From positions 2,056,997 through 2,117,782 of the forward strand of contig CM074815.1 of the NCBI GenBank assembly GCA_037447605.1: DNA of 60,786 bases, in the 5' to 3' direction. The notes beneath the pieces were generated by a model. It ran no database searches. It was not told the origin of the DNA and worked only from the letters and a program-made list of their open reading frames with translations. Below are positions 43,328 through 57,365 of the stretch, piece by piece (position 1 is the stretch's first letter; every line of letters starts with the position of its first letter). The position numbers and the translations under genes were made by a program. The stretch is from Zygnema circumcarinatum. Its lineage: Eukaryota; Streptophyta; Zygnematophyceae; Zygnematales; Zygnemataceae.

Positions 43328-44440
43328 GCTGCCAGGCCCACCAGCACCACCACCACCACTAACAACAACAACAACAACATGGCTCTAGCCGGCAGCCGAG
43401 ACGGGCGCCCCCGCGGAGCAGGTTGGGTACCATGCGCCGCCCCATGCCTAACAATGCGGCCGCCGACTGCCGTACACATTGACGTCCGTCCAGTCGTCCA
43501 ACCGTCTGTCACCGTCGTCAATTCGTACATCTTAGTAAGGCCTCCATGCTGCCACCTTTGTCGTACTGTACAGTATGACAGGACAGCATGGGGTACGAAA
43601 AATCCAGTTCCGTAACCCGTAAAACAGCTGCGCTGTGAAACTGAGCGGATTTCAGAACTCACACATAGAACCGTTTCGCTGCCCTGGCTGGGTGCCTGCC
43701 TGCCTCGGGCGGCCATGGCTCCTGCCGGCCGGCCATGGCAGCGCTGCCAGGGCGCATGCGGCGAGGGGGGGGGGCGGGGGCGAGGAACATGGCGGCGCAT
43801 GAACTGATGGATGGGTATGTGCAGGAGGTCATCAGGATGGCCATGATGGCACGGTAGGGGCTGCGACGCATGGGGGAAAGACTTTCTATGGCATTAACCT
43901 GGCGGACCTTTGGATGCACAGATAAAAAGGAATGGAGCAAGTGAATTAGGGTTGCCACGCATGCTAGTTTGTTTCACTTAATTTTCGGCTGATAATGCTC
44001 CCGGTTTAAGGTTGGGGCAGCAGCAGCCAGCTGTGCCATTCGCAGCGCACCTTGCCCTCCGAACCTCCCATTCCTCATTCACCTCCTTTCTTTACTCCTA
44101 GTCGTCCTTTACCTCAATTCTTTTGTTGATCTTCCTCCTCCACCTCCCACCCCTGCTGCGCCTCCTCCGCCTTCTCCTCTTCCCCACTCCTCTCCCCACT
44201 CGCCATCGTCGTCCCCTCCTCCTTCCTCACCCTCCCCTCCCCTCGGCTCTCCCTCTCCCCCTCCTTTCTCCTCCCTCCGTCGTCCCCCGCCTCCCCCTCT
44301 CTCTCGTCCTCTCCTCCCTTCCCACCTTCTCCTTCCCCCCCTCCCCTTCCCTTCACCCTGCCTCTCCCTTCTCCCTCTCCGCTCCCCCTTCCCTCTTCTC
44401 TCCCCTCTCTTCCACCCTCCTGCTCCTCCTCCGCCCGACC
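43328..44440. other. EXO70 upstream region
   Basis: No gene is supported. An AAC microsatellite is at 43355-43379. From about 44040 to 44440 the sequence becomes strongly C/T-rich on the plus strand and is probably the pyrimidine-rich EXO70 5' leader. A 165-codon minus-strand frame (43303-43800) has no recognisable motif and was not accepted. Confidence 0.4.
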
Positions 44441-47333
44441 ATGAAGGGCCATGAGAAGGTTCTGGCTACAGCGCAGCAGATAGTGATGAACTTGACGGAC
44501 AAAGACGGCGCGCGGCCGCAAGAGCTTATCCGCGAGTTCAGTCAGTTCGATCCTCGCTTTGCAGACCTGCAGAGCAATGTGCGAAAGGGAGGGAAGGGCT
44601 CAGTGGGCGAGGCAGGAAAGGTGCTTGATTTAGCAGAAGTGAATTTAAGGCCGTGGATCGGAAATACGGAAGTAGCAGGAGGAGCACACTTGTGGGAGGG
44701 ACCCAGGGGTGATATCGACGCCTTTCTGCTTGCAGTTGATCAAGTACAGTTTGTTCTTGGAATCTGCGGAGCGGCTTCAGATGGAGCGCAAGTTCAGGAA
44801 AAAGCTCAAGTGCTTCTAAGGCTCAGCATAGCAAGAATAGAGGAGGAGTTACGGCACCTCTTGGAAGTTTATTCGAAGCCGTATTATGCAGAAGCAAGAG
44901 AAGCTGCAACAGCAAACCCACCGGATGCAGTTTCTTTAGCAGGTACTGACGCCGGGCAGGGGGAGACAAATCTTGTAAGGCTGCCGTTAGTCTCGGAGAG
45001 TGTGGAGGGATCATTGAGGGAGCTAGTAACGAAGCTTTTGAAGGCGGGTTTTCCGCAGAGCGCTATGTCATGTTACAAGCGAATTAGAAAAGGAGTTATA
45101 GATCAAACACTGGCAAAATTAGGGTTGCTGCCCCTCTCAGGAGATGAAATCCATCGACTTGATTGGGATGAATTGGAAAAAAGAATCGACGTATGGCAGC
45201 AATCCGTCGGCATCGCTATCCGCATTGTGTTTGCCAGCGAGAGAGCCCTCTGCGATAAAGTATTTGTTGATGAACAGGTAAGGAAACCATTTTTTTTTCC
45301 CATTTTTGGGCTTAACAATAAAAAGACAGCATTCTTTGTGAGACAACCCGCCTCAACCTATCACATTTAAAGCCACTTTTGAAGTTTCCGGTTTTTTCTA
45401 GGTGTATTCATATCCTGATTCCCCTCTTCTTACTTTAATTAAGCCGGCTAGGGCTTCTCTTCTTTTAGTTGTCTCTTCCTGCTCTGCCTGCCGATTTTCT
45501 GACCTTACAAACCCTCACACTACCTCCCATTCTTTGGAATTATGGGTCGTTTTCTATTGCTGGTTTGCCCAGTTTGCAGAAGTCTGTTTGGCAGATTTGG
45601 CTCTGGGGGGAGTGTCGATGTTGCTCGGGTTCAGCGAGTCGGTGGCATCCGGAAAACGGTCTCCCGAGAAATTGTTTCGAGTGCTTGAGATGTACGAGAC
45701 GGTGCGGGATTTTACGCCCAATTTTTATGCAGTTTTCTCAGGTAGAACTGGGACATTTTCTCACCTAATTTCCCTCTTTAGTTCAAATGCTTGGCAGTAG
45801 CCATCCTCCTCTCCCCTCTCGCTCTCTCGCCGTCCTACCTCTCTCTCGTCCTGCCTGTCCTTCTCTCCCCCCCCCCCCTCCCTCGATTTTGTCCTCCTCG
45901 ACTTTCTCCCTCCCTATGTCTCTCCCCCTTTCTCTCCCACTTTTTGTCCTTGCTCTATCTCTTGCTGAAGCTCGTCCTCTCTCTGTTGTGCTCCCCCAGG
46001 AGACGCATGCAAGCACCTTCGCGACAACTGCGAAATAGCACTTCTGCGCATAAGTGATGCTGCACAGGGAATTTTTTCTGAGTTCGAAAATGCCATAAAA
46101 AGGGATGCAACAAAGCAGAAGTTGGCTGGTGGGGCAGTGCACGGCTTAACAAGATATGTGGTGAACTATCTCATTCTTCTGTACGACTATAGAAGCACAG
46201 TCAGCCAAGTTTTTCGACGGCAGGGAAATGGCTTCCCTGTGCCAAAACTGCTGGCTGAGCAGCAGATGGAGGGAGAGGAGGAAGGGTTTAGCGATGACGA
46301 CAATTCGGATGAGGGGGATGAAAACAGGAAATCAGAGCAGTGGGCACTTGCAGAGACAAACAAGTGGAAGTTGCATGTTTTGCAAAAAAATTTGGAAGAA
46401 AAGGCAAAGCTCTACGAAGATCCTGCAGAGGGTCACGTATTCATGATGAATAACATTCACTATATAGCAAGTAAGGTAAGGGCTGAGAGAAGAAGAGAGA
46501 GAGAGAGGGGGGGGGGGGGGGGAAGGGAAGAGAAGGAGGGTGGGGAGGGGGAGGAGGAAGGGGAGAGTGAAAGATGGAAAGGTGCAGTTGCAGGGAGAGG
46601 GCGGAAGGATGCAGGGGGAGGGGTCGGAGAGAAGCAGTGTGAGAGAGGATATTGGAGGGAGAAGCGAGATTGAGAGATGGAGTTTTGTAAGTGTTTGATG
46701 GTGGAGTGGGAGGTTCGTCGTTTTCCTTTGCAGGTTAAATTTTCGGACCTACGCGGCCTCGTGGGAGACGACTGGATTCGGCAGCAGGCAGCCGCTGTGC
46801 GGCATCACGCCAACATGTACCAACGGCAGACATGGACCAAGCTTCTCAACTGCCTTCGAGACGACCTCGCCCCCTCCAAGGAAGGCGCGTCCATCAGCAG
46901 GAATGCCCTGAAGGTGGCTTTCAGTACCCTCTGTGAAATTGAAGCTCTGTTCACACGGTATCCTGCTACATTGTGTGTATGTGTGTGTGGGAGAAAAGAG
47001 AAAGAGAGAGAGAAAAAGGGGGGGAGGGGGGGGTGGAAACGTTCTAACCTTGCTGCATTCCTACTTATAATTTTCCAGGATAGGTTCAAGCAGTGCAATG
47101 CCATCTTGGAGGAGATTCACCGCGTGCAGTCCCAATGGGTGGTGCCGGAGACCCCTCTGCGGGAGGAGCTGCGCGCCGCCATCACAGAGCGTCTTTTGGG
47201 CAGCTACCGCTCCTTCTACGGCCGCTACGCGCGCGTGCTCGAGGGGGGGAAGCACGCCAGCAAGTACATTAAGTACGCTCCCGGGGACGTGGAAGCCATG
47301 ATCCGAGAGCTTTTCAAGGACCCGGACAAGTGA
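44441..47333 (+). CDS. EXO70: EXO70 exocyst complex subunit
   Basis: Five exons give 638 aa: 44441-45277, 45573-45741, 46000-46475, 46734-46913, 47079-47333; phases fit, and the length is normal for EXO70. It opens MKGHEKVLATAQQIVMNL, as in plant EXO70s. The Pfam EXO70 rod contains KLFRVLEMYETVRD, SEFENAI, AVHGLTRYVVNYLILLYDY, FMMNNIHYIASKV, GDDWIRQQ, and the C-terminal tether helices YRSFYGRYARVLE and HASKYIKYAPGDVEAMI. EXO70 binds PI(4,5)P2 through its basic C-terminus and tethers secretory vesicles to the plasma membrane with the other exocyst subunits. An acidic loop (EGEEEGFSDDDNSDEGDEN, exon 3) interrupts the rod. Exon 4 could be read on through its donor to a short extra segment, but only the AAG/GTGGCT donor keeps the family alignment. 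The introns carry GA- and CT-rich tracts. Confidence 0.93.
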
Positions 47334-48335
47334 TGGGACGTGATGTGACTTGACGTGGCCATGATATGCCGAGGCATGAGGGATGTAGCTGCGGGTTCGA
47401 TTGTTTTTTTCTCTTTTTTTTTTATATTATCTAAAAATTTGACTGTCGGCAAATGCAGCTTTGCCATTAAGAGATGTGCAGTCCTCACGGTGGTGCGACG
47501 TTTGCTTTTAATTTGAGGGAATTCCTTCATTTGCTGACGGGAAACAAAAGCGAGCCGGATGGGTTCGCGGGTACTTCTGAATCTGTACTTGCCGATATCG
47601 CAAGATTTAATTTGTCCATACTCATTTTCACATATTTGACAAAATTAGTATCTTTCGACTGAAAGTGATGAGTTTGATTGTGAGCTGTTATGTGTCGTGT
47701 TGGGCACTTTAACGGGGAATAGAGGAGCCCTATGGGGCTGTGCTCACATTGAAGAGCAGCTTTTTGTGAAGAGTGAACCAGTATCCCATGTTAACCACAG
47801 CGAACAATTCATCCCTCAACCCTTCACCCCAAAACTTCAACCCCCTTACCCACTCCTCACCTAGCTCTCTCCCTCCCTTCCCCCTCCCCNNNNNNNNNNC
47901 CCCCCCCCCCCCCCCCCCCCCCCAATCCCGCCTCCCCCTTCCCCCTGAGCCCTGACAGCTTACCATGCCTGCATATGTTCACAAGTGGGGGGAGCGAGGA
48001 TGAGACAACCAAGAAAGAAAGAAATGAAAATCGCAAGAAAGTATGCACAATTATTGGAGGAGCTGCCAACGTCGGAACAACAAGGAAGCAGCACCTCTGG
48101 CCTACCACCTACCCAAGCCCGGCTTCGGTCGGGTCTGCGGAAAAAAATCCTGAATGGATGGACACATAGAGGGACATGGACACATGCTCCGCCTCCACAA
48201 GCTGGAAGGGCAAAAAGGGAAAAACAAGAGGCTCTTATCTAGCCTATATCGCCGGATGCTGCCATGACCTTAAACAGTAAATCTCAGAAAAAAAAACGGA
48301 CCCATGTTCCTAAAAAATTGTAATGCGAATCCCGA
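47334..48335. other. Convergent intergenic region with assembly gap
   Basis: 3' flanks of EXO70 and of the zinc-finger gene. No gene seen. Pyrimidine-rich at 47865-47960 around the N gap. Confidence 0.45.
47890..47899. other. Assembly gap (10 N) in a C homopolymer
   Basis: Ten Ns with a long C run directly after them and a C/T tract before. The true length is unknown. Confidence 0.99.
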
Positions 48336-51300
48336 TCATCCCGGAGGCCGCTTTTGAACATAGGCTACCTTGCTTCCCTTCTCTTTGGCAGAGTCTATCC
48401 CCCCCCGCCTGTCCTCCCTCCTCTTCCTCCCACCCCCTCTCACATTTCTCGCATTCCTACCACCACTCTCTCCCTTCCCTTGCATCCCCATCTCACCATT
48501 GACCCCTAAGCCCTTATCCGGCACCTGCACCTCCACCCTGTCTGACCCCTTCATTTCCTTCTCTTGCATTCCGAGATGCGAGCCTTCATCGTTCCTTTCC
48601 ACTGCTGCTCCCTCTCTCACATCCGACATCTCTTCAACCTCTCCCTCTCTCGCTAGCTGAACCCCATCAGCCTCCTCCCGCCCGCTCGCGTCTCCAAAAA
48701 CTGCAACTTCCTCACTATTATGCCCCGCCCATTCCGGCTGACTCTGCCTCTCTACAAAAGCCTCTTTCCCGGAAACTTCCACGTTGAATGTATCGGGATT
48801 GAAGACCTCAGTTTCTGCTGCGGCTTCAGCAAGTGCCCATCCTGCAATTCCACCATCACAAATTATTCCAATGCGAATCATGACCTCATCCCCTCTCCTT
48901 CCCATTCCCCCTTAGTCCTCACCCTTGTTTTCCCATTTATCCTTTCCAAATTCTCTGTCTCCCCATCTTTAAAATCAACCCTATTCCTATCCCTTCAGAT
49001 CCCTAGTCCCTTCCCCCCCCCCACCCCCCTTCAACAAAAGTTCGAGCAAAAGGGGAAGAAGATAGAAGCAATTTCGAAACCTCTCTAAGCTCTACAGACA
49101 AGGGGGGGGCACTTACTCATTGCCAAGAAGTCTCTGCATACCGCCACAAGTGCCTCCACTGCCTTATAACGTTCACTCACAACTCCGCCATTTCTAGGCC
49201 CATGTAACAGGCTCTGCTGGACTACCTCTCCCTCCCCTCCCCTAACTCCATGAGCCCCACACTCAATCCCCTCTCTCTCAGCGCCATCTACCTCCTCCTG
49301 CCCAGCATTCACACTACACCGTTCCATAACTTCACCCCTCTCATTCGTCAGAGGGACCTGGGAAGCTCCTGCTTGAATGGCCTCACTCTGCACAGGAACT
49401 GAGTCTCCATGAGCAGTGTTCTGAGTTCGCACCGGTCGCCAGACCTGCGTAGTTCTTTTCCCTCCTGTCGGCTGCTTTCCTGCTTGAGAAGCGTGACTTA
49501 CAGGCCCACTTAGCCGCATGTCCGAAACCTCCGCTGTAACCTCCGTTGGCCTATCTTCATTACCACTTCTCTCGCACTGTCCAGCACTTACCCCTCCCCC
49601 TTGCAGGCCCTTTCGACTATCGTTTTGCAACTCGCCACTTCCTCCTCTGCTACCATCTCCCTGAGCATCTACCCTTACTACCCCTTGCGTGCATAGCTGA
49701 GCAGCGGATTCAGAATGTTGGAGATAGTCTTCAGCAGAGATGGAAGTATCTCTTGAGACTTGACTCCAAGCATGACCTTGGGCGGAGGAGCCAAGAAGGG
49801 GAACACTTAAAGAGCCAACCAGCAAAACCAATGGCTCTTCTTCAGTAACTGTCTTTTGACTTTCTCGACCCTTATTCCTGACCAGCTTCTGACCAACAGA
49901 TGCTGTAGAAGTAGCAGTCACTCCAGCAGGTTCATTCTCACTAGGCAATACTGAGCGATAGAATCTTTCAGCCACAGGATACTGTGCATTTGGCAGGCTA
50001 CTCTCACTTGATATATGAGTAGAAACCCCTTGCCTCATATCTGCAGCTAGCACTATGGAGGTCTCCGGCTTTGAGACTCCTGTCCTACTACTATCATGTC
50101 CCACCGGCCTGTCTCCACAGTTGTTGAGGACAGATTCATGTCCTAATGTACCCGAGGTAATCTCCCTAGACATCATTTCTTCAGCATTACCATCATTAGA
50201 CCTGAATGTATTTCTCTCTTCCTCCTGCAGTCCTGTAACTGAGTCCTTCTCAGACTCAGCCGACTCCGCTAACTGAGCCTCATATCTACCATGACCGTTC
50301 GACATAGTACCCACTCCCACAGGATGCGAAGAGAGAGCAGACCCTCGCCTTGTGAGTGCTGTCTGACGTATTTTTCCTGTTGGGCTATCCATTTTCTGCG
50401 AAAGCTCCGGCCACTCCTCAACTTGATTCACAAGCCTACTTCCAGGCAATACTCGTGTCTCTGAACCCTCCTTCAAGCCATTGCCCTCTGAAGGAGGATT
50501 TACCCTCCTCCCAATCTCCTCTGCAAGACTCGTATCGTGGCTACCACCTGTGCGTACCATTCCTGGCCATCCCTCACTATTAAAATTGTTTTCCCTGCTA
50601 GAAGAATTTTGAGATGTGCCCACCTCAGCTGAACTTCCAGAATTAACTTCTGCATTTTGAGTTACCTGCTGCTTCACAAACACATCTCTACGTTCCCCAT
50701 TCCTGCCTTGATTTATCTGTTGCGACACTGCTGAAATCCCCTTCCCATTCTCGGCTCTGCCAGTAACTACAGGTGGGTGTATTCTATGGAATCCCCCTCC
50801 CCCCCCTTCCTTCCCACATAGTGACTGCTGCTTGCTAGCCGCAGCGTCAGGTAAGACCTCCATAGCCGGCCCTTGGCTAAAGTTGCCTCCACCACCTATA
50901 GAAGAAAAAAGGCCATTTTTCCGGACTGTTGGCAAGAGCCCCCCAGCCCGGGCTGAATCTCTGCCTGCAAGAGAAGGAACAGAAGTTCGCAGCTTCTGTG
51001 AAGTGGGAGGTAGTGATTTGGAGCTTAACCCATTCTCCTCCTTCTGCTGAGGAGCCGATGCCTCCCATCTACTAGTAACGCGCTCTACATTTTTTCCGGC
51101 TTCATATCTCCGAGACTGCTTTTGGCGTGTTGGTAAGCTCGTTCCTTGAGAGAGGCCCTGTGGAGGGGAGATAGCATCCACATGATTACTATCCTTGGGA
51201 GCCTGCGGAGCATCTTCAGCCTCAACTTCAGCAACCGAAGTTTGAATCCTCATTCCTGAATGGGTATGAGATATCCTCAGCCCAGCACTCAGCCCGTTCT

Positions 51301-54300
51301 CTAAATTTCGGGTTTCTTCCTCACCATTCCTGCCAACCCCAAGAGGTCCTCGCTCTGGAAACTCTCTGCTCTGCTGTACTTTTCCCCATTTCTGATGGTT
51401 CTGCCTCCCAATGCGCCTCTCTCTCCCACCAGGATATCCGTTTTGAAACTCCGACGGCTTCTTCACACCTTCACTTCTTAATCTTCGTGCATCAGTAGCT
51501 CCCACTCCTGTTTTCTCTCCCTTCTCGCCGATCAAGCGCCCAGGCTTACCTACTCCCTCATAATTACTCCTCTGGCCAGAGAATCCATCGTCATCCCCCT
51601 CCATGCGTTCCCTTATTCTGTTTCTCCGCTGCCTTTCATCGAACATGTTCGAAGCTTGCATGTCAAATGGACCTCGACTATGTACTGGAGGTCTCACACG
51701 ATGATCCACCTCTCCCACACCGTTCGTAACAAGCGACCGCTCCTCGGGAGGCGTAGCACTCTCACTGCTCTCTCCATGGTGTTGCTCACCATTAGCCTCA
51801 TCCCTCTCTTCGCTAATCTCTCTCGTACTGGTCTCCACACCCTCAGGAAATAAACCACCATTCACACTAATGGGAATTGCGTTTTCTGAATCCCTGCCAG
51901 CTTCATCACACTCTCCCTCCTTCGCATCCTCCATGAGTGAGAGCTCAGTGTACCTCCCTGAAGGCGCTTCTTCCCCTTCTCCACTCGCGTCCTCCGCTTG
52001 GCTTGTTTCCTCATCTCCCAGCCCCTCTCCCTCTGCACCTACGGCTCTACCTTCGAAAGAGGTTGAAGAGACCTGTTCATCCCACCTTCCCTCAAGCTCT
52101 GTTCCTTCCACAGCCTTTCCACTCACCGTCACGCCATTTTTTGTTTTCACATCCTTGCTGCCTCGTTGCCGCTGCTTCTTTTGACGTTTCTTCTCCAGAA
52201 GCTTTGCTCTCCTGAGCACCACATGCAAAATACAGAACTTTGTATCAGCAACATACAAAGAGCGTTACATCGATTCACCTCCCATTAGTTTCTACGGATA
52301 CAGGGAAAGGCGGAGCAAGCATATACTTTTCCTGTGCTGCTTCCTCCTCCTCTACCAAAGCTTGCTGCCGTCGTAGCGCCTCTGCGTCCTTGTCAGCCAT
52401 CCATCGCTGTATCTGCATAATATAAAAATACCTCAAATCGAATCAATCTCTTAGGAATCCCACAGAAAAAAAAAGTGACCTTTTTGCTTTTTAAGGGTAC
52501 GACTGAATACTCACGAGTACACACCAGCTTTTTTTGCTGTCAAGCTTCACACAAAAAGCATGTCTCTTTCAACTCCAAAACCAAGGATGAAGCATACCAG
52601 TTTGAACTCCAGGAGGAAGGCAACTGAAGCCACAATGTTGTTGTGCTCCAAGCCGAATTGAGCAGCATGGCTCTGGAAAATGTAACGCTGCACTGCCACT
52701 GAAGTACCCCCTCGAAGGAACGTCTTCTCACTGGCTAAGTCCAGAATCTCGAACACTCGGTCAACTGATACAGGTGAAAGAAGGACCTCGCTCTGAGCCA
52801 TCTCCTGAAGCAGCCAAAGAACGTACCACCCAAGATGTTCGGGCAAATGAATCACAGTTTAGGTTCGCATTCAACTCATCCCCAAACTTGCCGTGTACGG
52901 ATCCTAGCATAGCAAAATGTACCAGTTATTACAAGTTTGTACTATATCAGCTATGCACGCTAATAAGTAAAGGGTTTACTCTAACCTATATCATAGGAGC
53001 TTCCTGCCTAGTCAATGTAAAACCCTCGCTATGCATGAAGCCTTCCAACCCTGGCTCACAATATGAATGGGGAAACGCCGCACTTCAAATTCTGTGTCTC
53101 CTAACGAGAGAGTGATTCCTTACCAGGAGAGCAGAGCCCGCTTTGATTCGATCCTGGTAGGCTTGACTGTATCCATTCACGCACACGAATGAGACATGGA
53201 GCTCCAGCTTCAGATGCTCCAATAGCTTATCCAAGCTCGCTATTGCTTCTTTTCCAGCAAGGCCCTGCAGTCAGCAAAAAGCCTCAGTGGTATGCATAAA
53301 GCGTGACAGATTGTCTTTTTAAGAGGTCTGTCAGTTTGATTGAAGTAGACCAATGACATTGACCGATATATCTCCAACATCCAACTATGCTGCTACTCCA
53401 TAACCAGGGCATTGACTTTTACCTCAATCTGTACATCTCCAAGTGAAAGAAGATCGGCCAACTCCTCTGGCTCCAACTGTAACCGCCATCATAAACCATC
53501 CAAGGAAGTCAGTTTACCGGCCTAACAATAGATGAATTCTCCTAACAAACATCCGTATTTCACGTCAAACCTCAAACATGTAAACCTCTTTATCTTTCCT
53601 TGCATTCATTTATGTGCAGGAGGAAGAAAGAGAAGGTGGCCGCATTCAGTGCACTTGAACAACCTAAATCTCCTCAATCCAGCCGAAGTCAAACCTTCAC
53701 ATCCATTTTATGCATACCTTGTTCATAAATTCCGACAGGTTGGGCCTCAATTCTGCATAGTCTTCTTTCCCCCTTTCTGCATTCAATTGCTTCTTATGCA
53801 TCCTGATATGCCGCCTGTGATTTAAAGATGACAAAAACGAGCAGTCACACTTTTCACAGTGTTCAAAGCGCACTTGGCGGGGCAGCACTCGGCCCTGTAA
53901 AGGCCATCCAACAACATGATCTGCAACCAACAAACAACCACAAAAAACCATGAGGAAAACTCTTAAGGAAACCCTAAAGGAAATCCCTAATGAGAACACA
54001 GAAGGTTTGAAAAATCGCACAAACTCCTGCAGCTAAGGCCTAGAGAAACTCCATTATCCTATGATATTTGTTGACCTTCTTTTTACTCTCCTCTTCTGCG
54101 TAAATCACCTCTGTAATCTTACCGGCCAGGGCCGTGAGAATTATTTAAATGCTGAAGCTATTTGGTTACCATCACTTAGGCATGCATCTGCTGAGCTGGT
54201 GGATGTTGAGCACAACTGAACTCAATCGTTTGAAACAAACGCACGCATTCTGAAGATCGACTGGGGTAGATTGTAAAGAAAACAATGTTACAGAAGATTT

Positions 54301-56086
54301 GTAAGATCAGTCTGTACCGTTTGCTTTGGAAGCAGCCGGTGAGAGAGCAACAACTGCTGCCCTTGAGTGTGAGGGACTCCGATTTCCGAAACCCAAACTC
54401 CCGAAAGCCCCTCCTTCAATAGTAGGCCTGCTTGGCGGGAGCCCTAAAAACGAGTGTAACCCAAACTCATTAATATCTAGCATTTCAATTTCATCCTCAT
54501 CACGACCAAGATTCGGAATAGGTCGCCGAAGCCGCGGGAAAATATGCCTTCCAAGAGAGCTGTATGACTCTAGTGGCTCTGAGATTCCTGCATAGGATGT
54601 CTCTTCTGCCACAGCTGTAAACTGTCCCAGCTTACTCTCAGCCTCCCAATTCTTACTTTGAGAAATCATCTGCTCCACCGGCTCATCCAACTTTCCAGAA
54701 TTGGACCGACTTTTCCCCGTGTCTCTCTTTGATTTTCTTGAATTTACCTCTCCACCTCTCACTTCCGCCGGAGCCGCCTGCCTGCTTTGAAACTCCTTCA
54801 ATGAACCTGCAGCAGCCTTTCCCCCCCCAACATCACCAGTATGTCCACATTCACTACTACTTTGAGCACTCTGCACCATGTTATGTTTCCGTCGCTCAGC
54901 TTCTTCCTCTTCCTGCATAATTAGCTCAGCCTTCCGAGCCTGCTCTTCCGGCGAGTCTACTTCAATCTTCTGCTGAATCCCACCTTCCATCTCTTCCCCA
55001 CTTCCATTTTCATGCGAGCCCTCCCTACAGTCATACATTTTTCCTTCAGAAAACATGACCCACCCGACTTTAGGTCTCAGCTTCCAGCTTTCTTCAGAAA
55101 CCTCCCCATTACCTGCATTCTTTCGATGTCTTAGATGACTACCACTACTGCCGCCATCTCCCTCTTCACTCTCTCCTCTTTCCCCCTCTCTACTCTTCGC
55201 CCTCTGTGCTTTATTCACACGTAACAGTCCTGCTGTCAAATCCTTTCCAGAACTAGTTCTCGCGTCTGTTTCGCTGCTTATTCGATCCCACCTGTCTTCC
55301 CCGCCCCACTTAATATCCAATACTCGCTGCTCTGACAAACCCGCATACTCTGAAAATCCATTACTTTCTTCAATTATGTTAACTGTGCGCCCGGAATATG
55401 AACTATCTGCATCTATATCTCGTCTAGTTCCACCCGAGTCCTCGATGCGTGAAAAAGTATCCTGCTCACTTTCTTCCTGCAAACAACCAGCAAAGGCTTC
55501 TGTGAATCGCGAGAGCGAGTGAGAGAGAGAGAGATACATATATATATATAGAGAAAGATGCAGACTCTTCATTCCCTGTCGGAGGCGCTTTAAAAATGAA
55601 AAATAACTATCTCAAAGTCAATCTCCATGAAGCAGTTACTGAACCTGCAGATTATCGTGGCTCAATCTGTTCTGTGATGCTGTACAATTACAAAGACAAT
55701 TGCACGAACTCTCCTCTCCATCACTATGCCTCAACTTATATAATCATACCGTTAAAGCTGTTTGAACCCCCTCCTCCTTCCTCCCTCCCCACAATCCCTC
55801 TATCTTGCTAACTCAATCGACCACATCTCCTTCCAAACTTCGCCTCTCTTCAAAGAACACTTGACCTATTGAGGGATTAATGATTAAGCAGAAAAGGGAT
55901 AAAAGAGGGGCACATCACACATGAAATCACCTCGCTCAGTTCTCCCATGAAAACCCCTCCTCTGTTATCCAGGGTACTCTCCCTCGAGTCAACATCGCGC
56001 TCCTGCTCCTTCATTGGAAAAGTCTCTCCCTCACAAAGTCTACCTTTCCCTCTCTCTCCCTCACTCCCTCTCACATACACACTACC
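48336..56086 (-). CDS. Large plant-type C2H2 zinc-finger protein (NST1-like family)
   Basis: Minus-strand exons: 56086-55931 (tentative), 55476-54318, 53920-53718, 53476-53423, 53264-53124, 52804-52598, 52412-52279, 52211-49117, 48841-48336. From 55476 they join in phase to 1832 aa. The zinc finger is CEKCDCSFLSSLNHRRHIRMH (C-X2-C-X12-H-X3-H), preceded by GWPLQGRVLPRQVRFEH. Further on, IKAGSALL, FEILDLASEKTFLRGG, RWMADKDAEALRRQQALVEE and the basic RRAKLLEKKRQKKQRQRG follow the same order as plant proteins often labelled 'stress response protein NST1-like'. The QVWRPVRTQ motif and a C-terminal GSKVAYVQKRP also match. Exon 52211-49117 adds about 1030 polar, low-complexity residues and 55476-54318 another 386, far beyond the usual size. 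Probably a nuclear protein; the molecular role is unknown. The true start was not found: 56895-57185 and 56087-56281 are possible 5' exons but do not join cleanly. Confidence 0.8.
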
Positions 56087-57331
56087 CTAAAAAATGAATA
56101 AATCTGGTACGCCTATTCGCGGTTTAGCTGTCGTTTTGCCTAAGTAGTGCCCTTCAAAAAACTCTGTTTCATAGCTCCCGGGAACTTGAATTCTAGCCCA
56201 CTGCGAACGCTGCGTCCACGCACGCTCTGATCCTTCGATTTGTACTAACCCTGCGTCCTTGTTTCTTCTCCTTTCCTGCAATCTGGTTCAGAAGACATGC
56301 ACGCACGCGCACATTCAGGCTTCCCCCCCAGTCGACTGCAGGAAGAGGCTTTCCGATAGGGCCCAACATTCAAAGAATAAGGAATATGAGAGCCTCTGCT
56401 TGCTTCAATTCATCAAATTACTCGTATATTTCATTTTGTACGTTTAAATAATTCACAAGATTCAACTATGCAGAATATCTGATGTGCGGCATGCCATGTC
56501 ATGGGTTTATCACATGCATGAAGACAGGCAGACACATGCATCGAACATGAAAATGACGTTGCACATGTCTGTCAATATGTGAAATGGAAAGGCTCTCCAA
56601 TTATTAAGAGGTTTCAGTACAACTATCACATTTGTTCATAGAAATTGCAGATGCAGATACAGAGAGCTGCAGTTATGAGTGAGTTGTACGCTTTTTCGGA
56701 GCTTAAACTCACGAATATTACGGTCACTTGCTGATAAGATGATGCATGCAGGAAGAGAACGTTCCTTACACGGCTAAAATATATAATATCAACATCATCA
56801 ACTGATGAAAGCTGATTGAATGAAATGCTCTTCCTGCAGAAATAGCACTCGCGCTTTCTTCTCTGCCTTCAAATCAAGAGGAAAAATGCTTCGGCTAGTG
56901 ATAAGAGCACGTCATGAGTACCTGCAAAGGACGAGCCGATGGCGTCTGCTTCTCCCTGATCAGAATAGGAGGCGGCAGACGATTCCTCTCAACGGGGATG
57001 AGAGAGGGAGAAGGAGGCGAGAGACAGGGAGAGAAAGGAGAACGACAGAGAGTGGAGGGAAAGAAAGAGAGAGAGAGATAGAGGCAAAGGCTGGAAGGAA
57101 GAGAGGAAGCAGCCCCTGGTGCCTTCCGTCCGCACAAACCGAATTCCAAATTCCGCCAAAAAAAATAGAACAGGACAATGATCAAGCTCTGAAAGTGAAG
57201 TCGAGCGGCGAGGTGGAAGGAGTCTGTGACTCGACCCTCAACATCAACAAGAGACTCTGCGGAGAAATATTCAAGGTAGATAGAGCGTCTGTCCGGGTCT
57301 TGCGTGCGAGAGAGAGGGAGAGAGGCGCGGT

Positions 57332-57365
<34 letters not shown>

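Noticed and set aside
43303-43800. 165-codon minus-strand frame upstream of EXO70
   Set aside because: It spans an AAC microsatellite (poly-Val/Leu) and has no recognisable domain or splice support.
48370-52215. Plus-strand frames opposite the zinc-finger exons
   Set aside because: They are the antisense shadows of long low-complexity coding exons that carry conserved family motifs on the minus strand.
56087-56281. 64-codon minus-strand frame as an exon of the zinc-finger gene
   Set aside because: It ends in a stop 24 bp before the next exon and no phase-compatible donor was found; kept only as a possibility.
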